The notes beneath the pieces were generated by a model. That model worked only from the letters and a program-made list of their open reading frames with translations, was not told the origin of the DNA and did not search any database. Positions 1 to 5,381 of a DNA stretch of 8,265 bases are shown here, piece after piece. The stretch is from the NCBI GenBank assembly GCA_051879215.1, contig JBJELP010000219.1:1-8265 (forward strand), in the 5' to 3' direction. Position 1 is the first letter of the stretch. Each line of letters opens with the position of its first letter. Origin of the DNA: TWA4 sp051879215 (GTDB lineage: Bacteria; Bacillota; Clostridia; Lachnospirales; Lachnospiraceae). A program made the position numbers and the translations under genes.

Positions 1-901
1 CACAGATGTGACGGTAATAAACCGGATGCAGCACTGCCAGACCAACACCGTGATTGCAGTCCGTATAAGCACCCAGCTGATGCTCCATCATGTGACACTG
101 GAAATCCGTTCTTTTGCCCAGCTTGATGATGCGGTTCTCTGCCATGGTTGCCTCCCACATCAGATTGCTGCGGGCGGTATAGTTCTCCGGGTTGCGGATA
201 GCCGTACGCAGGTCACGAATCACTGCCCGCATCAGTGCTTCAGCTATATCATCAGACACATTATCTTCATCAGGTTCACTGAAATAAATCTCCATGATAT
301 GGGACAGTGTATCAAATCCACCGGACACCATCTGCTTTTTCGGAACGCTGAATGTATATGTCGGATCCATCAGAGCAAAAACCGGATTGCATTTCGGATA
401 ATCCCGCCCGGTTTTAATTTTCAGTTTTTCGTTGGTGATGACTGCGCCACCGTTCATTTCACTGCCGGTTCCGGCTGCAGTAACGACCACCCCCACCGGC
501 AGCGGGGTAAAGTCAATGATACCGGGCCTTGCAAAATAATCCTCCCAGAGATCACCGCTGTAAACTGCTGCCATGGAAATGGCTTTACAGCAATCCATGA
601 CACTGCCGCCGCCTGCACCAAGAATCAGATCGATATGGTTCTTCCGGGCCAATTCTGCGCCCTCCAGAACCTTCGCATAGGTGGGATTCGGCATAATTCC
701 GGCAAACTCCACCACATGCTTTCCTGCTTTTGTCAGGCTCTCCATAACTTCATCATAGATACCGTTTTCCCTGATCGACCCACCGCCATAGCAAAAAAGC
801 ACATTACTTCCGTAACGGCTGGAAAGGCAGGCAAGATATTCTTTTACACATCCTTTCCCGAAAATCGTTTTCGTTGCATTTTCAAAAATAAAATTGTTCA
901 T
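1..901 (-). CDS. Iron-containing alcohol dehydrogenase, YqhD/BdhA type (partial, C-terminus outside window)
   Basis: The first 300 residues are readable without a stop and the gene runs off the left edge; family members are about 380-390 aa. It should reduce aldehydes to alcohols (or the reverse) in the cytoplasm with NAD(P)H and a divalent metal. Visible: YGGGSIRENGIYDEV at about 38-52, as in the NADPH-preferring YqhD/butanol dehydrogenase branch; GIMPNPTYAKV; GAGGGSVMDCCK (about 95-106) for dinucleotide binding; AAGTGSEMNGGAVI (142-155). The expected metal ligands are present: D197 and H201 in GGFDTLSH, H270 in QCHMMEH, and H284 in DCNHG. The ATG at 901 has only a purine-rich GGGAAGAGGGAGC upstream, a weak Shine-Dalgarno. 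It starts 36 bases after the hydrolase stop with no terminator between, so co-transcription is likely. By eye about half its residues match the dehydrogenase at 3972-5117. The true substrate is unknown. Confidence 0.93.
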   Translation of the reverse strand, partial: MNNFIFENATKTIFGKGCVKEYLACLSSRYGSNVLFCYGGGSIRENGIYDEVMESLTKAGKHVVEFAGIMPNPTYAKVLEGAELARKNHIDLILGAGGGSVMDCCKAISMAAVYSGDLWEDYFARPGIIDFTPLPVGVVVTAAGTGSEMNGGAVITNEKLKIKTGRDYPKCNPVFALMDPTYTFSVPKKQMVSGGFDTLSHIMEIYFSEPDEDNVSDDIAEALMRAVIRDLRTAIRNPENYTARSNLMWEATMAENRIIKLGKRTDFQCHMMEHQLGAYTDCNHGVGLAVLHPVYYRHIC

Positions 902-937
902 GCTCCCTCTTCCCCTTATCGTTCTTCCTTTTCCGGA

Positions 938-1963
938 TCATTCTGTTTCCAGATCATCCTGTCTTTCCCAGAAGGCAGCTGCATCATCGATCCAGCCTTC
1001 TGCAACTGTACCGGTCCCCAGTCCAAATCCATGGGAAAGCCCCGGGTACTTATGGAATTCCGTGTCAATCCCAAGCCCGGACAGCCTGTCAAGACGTCTT
1101 TCCATGGTCCGCCAGCTGGCGATTCCGTCATTGTCCCCCACACATACATAAGTCGGCGGATCATTTTCCGAATACTCACTGTGTCCGGTGTACTGCATGA
1201 TTATCGCTCCCGGACGCGGCAGATTTTCTCCGCCAAAAGCCTTCGGGCCATAGGTCCCAAGATAAGCAGCCATCCGTCCGCCCGCACTTCCTCCCCACAG
1301 GGAGTAACAGTCGGTGTCCACTTCCAGTTCCCCGTCATGATCAAAGATAAAGCTGATTGCTCTCGCCAGATCTTCACATGCCGTCTGCGCTCCGGGACGG
1401 TAGATCAGGGCAAAGGCATTGTATCCTTTCTTTGACAGCTCCAGAGCATGAGGGAAGCTGTCATGCATGGCTCCCACATAGGCAAAACCGCCTCCGGCAT
1501 TGCAGACGGCAAATTTCGCACCGGGTTCTCCTTTGAAGAAAAACAATCCGGTATCCTTTTTCGCCGGATCTGCTTTCTTTTCTGCCTCCGTATAAATATC
1601 ATAGAAAATGGGATCTCCGGATTCGGCATGCACTTTCATGTAGTTTGCAATTTCCACTGTTTTTTCCGGATCAATATTGCTGTACCAGGTCATCCTGAGT
1701 TCGCCCAGTGTATTTCCGCTGTAATAGCCATCATCTACCGGAAAAATCAGTCTGCCATAGTCTCCGAAAACCGGATCATTGATAACCTCTGAAATTGCGG
1801 TATCCACAGTATATGCTGCCTGCTCCATTTCAGCAGAAACAGAATCGTCCGCTGATTCTGTAGTCTTTCCAGCCGTTTCCATGGTGTTTTCAGGGGAACT
1901 ACAGGCAGTAAACTCTGCTGCAGCAATAACTGCTAAAACACCCAAAACAATGATTCGCCTCAT
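938..1963 (-). CDS. Lipoprotein alpha/beta hydrolase (esterase-like)
   Basis: This 341-aa protein is probably exported and lipid-anchored, acting on an ester outside the membrane; the substrate is unknown. A short basic n-region (MRR), hydrophobic stretch IIVLGVLAVIAAA and lipobox-like FTAC (Cys21) are followed by a Ser/Thr/Glu-rich linker. The fold signs are a GGGF oxyanion-type loop at about 157-160, nucleophile elbow GGSAGG (Ser226), acid GDND (Asp277 or Asp279) and GLSHGFGLG (His311), as in BD-FAE/HSL-like esterases. An N-terminal segment of about 120 residues precedes the catalytic core. Two starts are possible: the ATG at 1963 has AGGAG at 7 bases and gives the cleaner signal peptide. 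The ATG at 1987 (349 aa, MAEERRKR... extension) has AGGAG at only 4 bases and puts two Glu ahead of the signal peptide. I prefer 1963. The gene lies directly after a hairpin terminator and 36 bases ahead of the alcohol dehydrogenase, suggesting an ester-to-alcohol or aldehyde route (inference). Confidence 0.85.
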   Translation of the reverse strand: MRRIIVLGVLAVIAAAEFTACSSPENTMETAGKTTESADDSVSAEMEQAAYTVDTAISEVINDPVFGDYGRLIFPVDDGYYSGNTLGELRMTWYSNIDPEKTVEIANYMKVHAESGDPIFYDIYTEAEKKADPAKKDTGLFFFKGEPGAKFAVCNAGGGFAYVGAMHDSFPHALELSKKGYNAFALIYRPGAQTACEDLARAISFIFDHDGELEVDTDCYSLWGGSAGGRMAAYLGTYGPKAFGGENLPRPGAIIMQYTGHSEYSENDPPTYVCVGDNDGIASWRTMERRLDRLSGLGIDTEFHKYPGLSHGFGLGTGTVAEGWIDDAAAFWERQDDLETE

Positions 1964-2000
1964 GCGCTTTCTCCTTTCTTCCGCCATTTATCTCCTACAG

Positions 2001-2037
2001 TATAAAAAAATCGAGACTTTACCAGAAGTCTCGATTT
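2001..2037 (-). terminator. Intrinsic terminator after lysR, possibly an attenuator for the hydrolase
   Basis: A perfect 12-bp stem, AAATCGAGACTT / AAGTCTCGATTT, with a 6-base loop lies at 2008-2037. Read on the minus strand it is followed by TTTTTTTATA (2010-2001), a classic Rho-independent terminator for the cupin-lysR transcript. The hydrolase ribosome binding site begins only a few bases later (1996). No promoter fits between hairpin and start, so the hydrolase mRNA must cross this hairpin. Confidence 0.85.
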
Positions 2038-2048
2038 GTTCATCAGTT

Positions 2049-2064
2049 ATTACCCGAGGGTTAT
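2049..2064. promoter_or_regulatory. Candidate LysR-type box (T-N11-A, near-palindrome)
   Basis: ATTACCCGAGGGTTAT is an imperfect palindrome (arms ATnACCC / GGGTnAT) with T2051 and A2063 spaced as T-N11-A, the loose consensus of LysR-type regulators. It lies between lysR and the hydrolase, just upstream of the hairpin. Such sites are common by chance in AT-rich DNA, and a promoter here is weak, so this is only a candidate. Confidence 0.25.
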
Positions 2065-2085
2065 GATCTGAGAAAAAATATTGTT

Positions 2086-2991
2086 TTATCCTGCCGCATT
2101 CTGCGCAGCCGTCAGAAAACGGCTGACAATTGCGGAAGGCTGTGGTGAGTGAAGCAGACCGTAAGGGATGCTGTGTTCCCATTCCACAGGAATCACCTTT
2201 AAAAGAGGATGCACGTTTGCCCAGCCCGGAATGGCAAGAAGAACATCTTCACTGTTTTCACAGCGGTTGAAAACAGTCATATTATAGAAATCAAAATCAA
2301 CAATATGGATCTGTCCATGATTCTGCCAGATATCATCCCGCAGACAATCCACATAGTTGCTCCAGCCCCTGCGCATTAAAAACAGATTTTCACCGTACAG
2401 ATCCTGTATTTTCAATCTGTTTTTAACTGCCAGTTTATGATGGATCGAAACAGCACAGCAAAAGGGCTCTCTGGACAGCTCCAGCCCCGCACAATGTCTT
2501 AAATCCAGCATGGTATCGTCAAAGATACCTCCGACCACATCGATGTTCTTCCCAAGATTTGCCAGAATTTCTCGGGCATTTTCCGGGGTATTTTCATACG
2601 GAACAATCTGAAATTTCATGTCCGGACACTGCTCCTGAATCTTTGGCCACAACGGCATCAGCAGCTGTGCGGGTGTCATGGGCGATGTCCCGATACGAAT
2701 GACATTCGTATCCTCCTGCATGGCATTCCTGGCTCTGATTACAGAATCCTTACAATACTGAATGATATATTTTGCGTCCTGATATAAAGATTTTCCCGCC
2801 TTCGTCAAAATCAGTCCGCGATGTGTCCGTTCAAAAAGCTTTACGTCCAGAGAAGCCTCCAGCAGATTGATCTGTTTAATCACTGCAGTAGGCGTAATAA
2901 AAGCCTCTGCTGCCGCCTTATTAAAACTGCCCGCATCGGCTACGCGCAGAAACGTTTCCAGCTGTGTATTATAGAGATTCATATTCTTCAT
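2086..2991 (-). CDS. LysR-family transcriptional regulator
   Basis: The product has about 301 aa, the normal size for the family. The winged helix-turn-helix is at the N-terminus: LETFLRVADAGSFNKAAAE, then TPTAVIKQINLLEASLDVKLFERTHRGLILTKAG, giving the standard LysR DNA-binding domain and linker helix over residues 1-65. The rest, starting at VIRIGTSP, reads as the two-lobed co-inducer domain. The ligand cannot be inferred. The ATG at 2991 gives MKNMNLYN...; the ATG at 2982 is an alternative, and neither has a strong Shine-Dalgarno. Either start lies inside the 3' end of the cupin gene (stop at 2969), so translation is probably coupled to it. An upstream in-frame start at 3081 would overlap the cupin far more and adds non-homologous residues. 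It sits downstream of, not divergent from, its likely target, which is less usual for LysR regulators. The unit ends at the hairpin at 2001-2037. Confidence 0.92.
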   Translation of the reverse strand: MKNMNLYNTQLETFLRVADAGSFNKAAAEAFITPTAVIKQINLLEASLDVKLFERTHRGLILTKAGKSLYQDAKYIIQYCKDSVIRARNAMQEDTNVIRIGTSPMTPAQLLMPLWPKIQEQCPDMKFQIVPYENTPENAREILANLGKNIDVVGGIFDDTMLDLRHCAGLELSREPFCCAVSIHHKLAVKNRLKIQDLYGENLFLMRRGWSNYVDCLRDDIWQNHGQIHIVDFDFYNMTVFNRCENSEDVLLAIPGWANVHPLLKVIPVEWEHSIPYGLLHSPQPSAIVSRFLTAAQNAAG

Positions 2992-3400
2992 TGGACACAG
3001 ATTCACACCATTCCGTCCGGCATTCTGTTCCGGGAACTTCTGCCGCAATATGGGAAAACCAGCTGTCTGCCTTTGCCCCATGCCAGTGCTTCACATTTGC
3101 GGGAATAGTGATCACAGTTCCCGGTACCAGACTGACTGCATCTTTTCCTTCTTCCTGATACCAGCCTTCACCCGCTGTGCAGATCAGAAGCTGACCGCCT
3201 CCCGATTTTGCATGATGGATGTGCCAGTTATTCCGGCATCCCGGCTCGAATGTTACATTGGCAAGAAAAACTGTTTTCTCCGGATCCGTCAGCGGATTTA
3301 AAAACGAAGCTCCGCTGAAATACTGTGCAAAACCTGTATTCTCTGCACCTGTACCAAATACATTCATCTGTTCAAATTCTCTTTTATCTATTGTTTTCAC
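2969..3400 (-). CDS. Small cupin-domain protein
   Basis: A single-domain, 143-aa cytoplasmic cupin, probably metal-binding. Motif 1 reads GCRNNWHIHHAKSGGGQLL (about 54-72) with His60 and His62, and Gln70 standing where many cupins have Glu; motif 2 reads PGTVITIPANVKHWHGA (about 93-109) with His105. This matches the His-His-Gln-His ligand pattern of small gut-Clostridia cupins often found beside oxidoreductases. The enzymatic role is unknown; it could be an isomerase, dioxygenase or ligand sensor. Translation starts at GTG (3400), chosen because AGGAAGGAAGG lies 6 bases upstream and nothing comparable precedes the internal ATG codons. Its stop overlaps the lysR start by 23 bases. A good promoter with an operator-like palindrome lies directly upstream, so cupin and lysR probably form one autoregulated unit (inference). 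Confidence 0.9.
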   Translation of the reverse strand: MKTIDKREFEQMNVFGTGAENTGFAQYFSGASFLNPLTDPEKTVFLANVTFEPGCRNNWHIHHAKSGGGQLLICTAGEGWYQEEGKDAVSLVPGTVITIPANVKHWHGAKADSWFSHIAAEVPGTECRTEWCESVSNEEYESL

Positions 3401-3417
3401 TGTAATCCTTCCTTCCT

Positions 3418-3445
3418 ATAATACAAGATTTTTTGATAATATCAA
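3418..3445 (-). promoter_or_regulatory. Promoter of the cupin-lysR unit
   Basis: On the minus strand TTGATA (3445-3440) and TATTAT (3423-3418) are separated by 16 bases; each matches the sigma-A consensus at 5 of 6 positions. The start point would fall very close to the ribosome binding site, giving a leader of only about 10 bases. The -35 box lies inside the palindrome at 3432-3446. Confidence 0.6.
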
Positions 3446-3472
3446 AGCTTTCATATAACAATGCTTTCATAT
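3432..3472. repeat. Operator-like palindrome plus 10-bp direct repeats upstream of cupin
   Basis: A perfect 15-base palindrome, TTTGATA-A-TATCAAA, occupies 3432-3446 and overlaps the -35 box of the cupin promoter. Immediately beyond it GCTTTCATAT occurs twice, at 3447-3456 and 3463-3472, with a period of 16. This arrangement suits binding by a dimeric regulator, most simply the downstream LysR protein, but the regulator is not shown by the sequence. Confidence 0.5.
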
Positions 3473-3487
3473 GCTGCGTTCCCGCTT

Positions 3488-3691
3488 TTATTTCATTCTT
3501 GTCAGCCACTTTTTAATCTCACCTTCTGACCGTTCCACTGATCCGCCGCGGATTGCAAGTCCCTGTGAAATCTCTGCATCCGGACATAATCTTCGGATAT
3601 CATCCATACTGCTGCCCATGCCGCTTCCTTCATGCGTGCAGAAAGGCCTGATTTATTTTCCCTTAACCGGGAATTTCCGATATGTCACCAT
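3488..3691 (-). pseudogene. Flavodoxin C-terminal remnant with in-frame stop
   Basis: From 3652 to the TAA at 3488 the minus strand encodes 54 residues that read as a flavodoxin C-terminus: IRPFCTHEGSGMGSS, then DIRRLCPDAEI, GLAIRGGSV and EIKKWL. Just upstream in the same frame is FPVKGK followed by TAA (3655-3653), where relatives have an uninterrupted GKTIxPFCTHEGSG; a nonsense change fits best. Homology stops near the palindrome at 3691, and the FMN-phosphate-binding N-terminus is absent. Full-length members have about 150-190 residues. It lies between the cupin promoter and the dehydrogenase operon and is probably debris of a lost gene. A short expressed peptide cannot be excluded, but no ribosome binding site is seen. 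Confidence 0.7.
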
Positions 3692-3715
3692 TGTATAAAC
3701 TTATAGTTTATACAA
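3691..3715. promoter_or_regulatory. Perfect 11-bp inverted repeat (orphan operator candidate)
   Basis: TTGTATAAACT and AGTTTATACAA form a perfect inverted repeat separated by TAT. Its size and AT-rich symmetric arms resemble operators of small dimeric repressors (MarR, HxlR or TetR type). It lies at the upstream edge of the flavodoxin remnant, so it may be the surviving control site of the lost gene. No U-tract follows, which argues against a terminator. Confidence 0.5.
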
Positions 3716-3841
3716 GATAGAGAGATATCCTATGTATAACCCGCTGCCTGATACTGTTATTGCCATAACAGACTGCGGAAGCTTTACTCATGGGTGGCTT
3801 TCGGCTCTTTGCTTCAATAACCGAAGCATCAGGCTCCAGTG
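3716..3841. other. Intergenic stretch with no recognisable gene
   Basis: A minus-strand frame stays open across this stretch (78 codons from 3944 to 3708), but its product resembles nothing I know, has no ribosome binding site, and crosses the RibD-like start in another frame. I see no hairpin terminator or promoter. It probably holds more decayed sequence between the two gene remnants. Confidence 0.4.
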
Positions 3842-3964
3842 TTACAGTGCCAGAAGTATTTGCAAGCATCTCCGCGCCCGATTCAGCTTTTCCAAGCGGA
3901 ATGCACCGGCAATTTTTCCATCCAGCGCGCTCAGGATATGGCATATCGTATAGGGTCTGTCCAT
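3842..3964 (-). pseudogene. Truncated RibD/dihydrofolate reductase-like gene (N-terminus only)
   Basis: The ATG at 3964 follows the dehydrogenase stop by 7 bases and has TAAGG, partly inside that stop codon, as ribosome binding site. The first residues include PYTICHILSALDGKIAGAF, the hallmark start of RibD C-terminal/DHFR-like reductases (normally about 220-250 aa). After about 22 residues similarity ends and the frame closes at TAA 3842-3844, giving 40 codons. No nucleotide-binding GG motif or C-terminal half is found. The tight spacing says it was the next gene of the dehydrogenase operon and lost most of its body. The stub may still be translated. Confidence 0.65.
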
Positions 3965-3971
3965 AATATCC

Positions 3972-5117
3972 TTACAGACATTCCATCAGAATGTCATAAA
4001 TTTCATTCCGATCAATCGGTCGGGGATTGCACTGGATGATGTTGCAGGTATCCGCCACCTGCCGCAGCACCTCCGATGTGATTTCCACCCTGGATTTAAG
4101 CTGGCTCATTTTCGCAGGCAAGCCGCATTCTTTGATAAAGTTCTCCAATACGGTGAGACCAGACTCAGCAGTATCCGCATCGAATACAACCTTTGCAAAG
4201 CGGGTAAATTTTTCTTCTGCATCTTTCAGAATGTGCCGGTAATAGACGGGCTGAATGACCGCAAGACCCTGACCGTGATTGCAGTCGGTGTAAGCTCCCA
4301 ACTGATGCTCGATCTGATGTGCCTGGAAATCTGTCAGGCGGCCCACTTTCAGGATGCCATTCTCCGCCATGGCTGAATCCCACATCAGATTGCCTCTTGC
4401 CTGCACATCATTCCTATCAGCCAGCACACGGCGCATGTTGATTACCGTGTTGCGCATGACAGCCAGCGCCACATCATCGGAAACATTGTCCTGATCGGAA
4501 TTTCCCAGGTAGGTTTCCATAGCATGGCTCAGGGTGTCAAAGGCACCGGAGAGCACCTGCATGGTTGGTACTGACATGGTATAGGCAGGGTCAAGAACAG
4601 CGAAGGATGCCGCCGTACCAAAGATCGGGCCTTTCCACAGCTTCTCCTCATAAGTAATGACTGCACCTGCGTTCATTTCTGCACCGGTGCCGGAAGCCGT
4701 CACAACCGCACCCATCGGAATCCCGGCTGCGGGAAATTCCCCTTTGCCATACTCCATGTTCCAAATATCTTCATCCAGCATAGCCTGTGCAGAAACCACC
4801 TTACAGCAGTCGATGACGCTACCTCCGCCAACGGCAAGGATGAAGTCCACACCGTGTTCACGGGCAAGAGCTGCTCCCTCCTGCGCCTTGGCATAGGTGG
4901 GGTTTGGCATAATGCCAGAAAATTCCACAATTTCTTTTCCGGCTTCCTGGAGCAGCATTATCATTTCCTCATAGACACCGTTTTTTTTGATAGAGCCGCC
5001 TCCATAGGCCAGCATCACGTTTTTTCCAAAGCGGCCAAGTTCTGCGGTAAAAGCTTTCTTTGCCGCATCCTTGCCAAAGTACACTTTCATGGGATTCGAG
5101 TAGGTAAAATCATTCAT
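3972..5117 (-). CDS. Iron-containing alcohol dehydrogenase, YqhD/BdhA type
   Basis: Complete, 381 aa, normal length. It should interconvert aldehydes and alcohols with NAD(P)H in the cytoplasm. The N-terminal half carries YGGGSIKKNGVYEEM (about 38-52), GIMPNPTYAKA, AVGGGSVIDCCK (95-106) and TASGTGAEMNAGAVI (140-154). The C-terminal helical half carries the metal ligands: D194 and H198 in GAFDTLSH, H267 in AHQIEH, and H281 in DCNHG. The GGGSI(K/R)xNG(V/I)Y signature favours NADPH, as in YqhD (family knowledge). The ATG at 5117 has AGGAGG 10 bases upstream. Its start overlaps the tail of the EFR1 remnant, and the RibD-like stub begins 7 bases after its stop, so it is the only intact gene of an eroded operon. 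It is diverged from the dehydrogenase at 1-901 and is not a recent copy. The MerR-type promoter at 5382-5412 should control it, with induction by an aldehyde or another electrophile the plausible trigger. Confidence 0.95.
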   Translation of the reverse strand: MNDFTYSNPMKVYFGKDAAKKAFTAELGRFGKNVMLAYGGGSIKKNGVYEEMIMLLQEAGKEIVEFSGIMPNPTYAKAQEGAALAREHGVDFILAVGGGSVIDCCKVVSAQAMLDEDIWNMEYGKGEFPAAGIPMGAVVTASGTGAEMNAGAVITYEEKLWKGPIFGTAASFAVLDPAYTMSVPTMQVLSGAFDTLSHAMETYLGNSDQDNVSDDVALAVMRNTVINMRRVLADRNDVQARGNLMWDSAMAENGILKVGRLTDFQAHQIEHQLGAYTDCNHGQGLAVIQPVYYRHILKDAEEKFTRFAKVVFDADTAESGLTVLENFIKECGLPAKMSQLKSRVEITSEVLRQVADTCNIIQCNPRPIDRNEIYDILMECL

Positions 5118-5300
5118 GGTAATATTGCCTCCTGTTGATTTGATTGTTTGCGTTTATGATTTCCTGCAAGGAAACATGTTCATTGCGATAACGGGCATTC
5201 GGATTCTTTTCCGGGATCGTCAAGCCAATCGCATTCTGTTTGCTACTATCTGCTTCGCAATATAAAGGCTGTTACCCGTGCCAGTAAAGTAAAAAAACAT
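5110..5300 (-). pseudogene. EFR1-type flavodoxin/ferredoxin gene with internal deletion
   Basis: From ATG 5300 (GGAAGG 9 bases upstream) the minus strand reads MFFYFTGTGNSLYIAKQI, the FMN-binding start of EFR1-like flavodoxin-ferredoxin proteins; that frame closes at TGA 5220. In another frame, KQNAIGLTIPEK then NPNARYRNEHVSLQEI continues to a TGA at 5112-5110, overlapping the dehydrogenase start by 8 bases. This second piece looks like the tail just after the last ferredoxin CPxxAI motif of the same family. The middle, including all cluster-ligand cysteines, is missing; intact members have roughly 250 residues or more. The simplest reading is one internal deletion near 5230-5255 that left both ends. 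The AGGAGG of the dehydrogenase lies within the surviving tail, so natural coupling between the two genes is preserved. The assignment of the tail is less certain than that of the head. Confidence 0.6.
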
Positions 5301-5323
5301 AGTTTTTTTCCTTCCAATACCTA

Positions 5324-5352
5324 TTGCTTTTTTATTGAGATAATATTATAAT
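5324..5352 (+). promoter_or_regulatory. Candidate merR promoter
   Basis: TTGCTT (5324-5329) and a perfect TATAAT (5347-5352) are 17 bases apart on the plus strand. The start point would be near 5359, inside the palindrome at 5354-5368, so MerR bound there could repress its own gene. The leader to the merR ATG would be about 105 bases. Confidence 0.5.
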
Positions 5353-5353
5353 C

Positions 5354-5368
5354 CGGTTGAAACAACCG
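5354..5368. promoter_or_regulatory. MerR operator candidate 1
   Basis: CGGTTG-AAA-CAACCG is a perfect inverted repeat sharing its core with the larger site at 5391-5409; the two centres are 39 bp apart. It lies at the probable merR start point and within the leader of the divergent transcript, which fits autorepression. Confidence 0.6.
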
Positions 5369-5381
5369 CTTGATAGAATCG

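Noticed and set aside
8..1435. Long plus-strand open frame of 475 codons
   Set aside because: It is antisense to both the alcohol dehydrogenase and the hydrolase, has no recognisable motif or ribosome binding site, and its length follows from the codon usage of the real genes on the other strand.
2001..2085. T-box or riboswitch in the hydrolase leader
   Set aside because: The leader is only a simple hairpin with a U-tract; I see no T-box sequence, specifier stem or known riboswitch core.
2992..3081. Longer LysR start at 3081
   Set aside because: It lies deep within the cupin gene and adds residues unlike LysR N-termini, which begin just before LETFLRVADAGSF.
3708..3944. Minus-strand 78-codon frame between the dehydrogenase and the flavodoxin remnant
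   Set aside because: No ribosome binding site, no family motif, and it crosses the RibD-like start in a different frame. It could include decayed sequence after a frameshift, but I cannot assign it.
1..5117. Recent tandem duplication of the dehydrogenase gene
   Set aside because: The two copies differ at roughly half of their residues and no flanking repeats are seen, so a recent duplication or assembly repeat is unlikely.
5160..5174. Palindrome TTTCCT-GCA-AGGAAA
   Set aside because: It lies inside the EFR1-like coding remnant, has no U-tract and no promoter nearby; it is probably chance.
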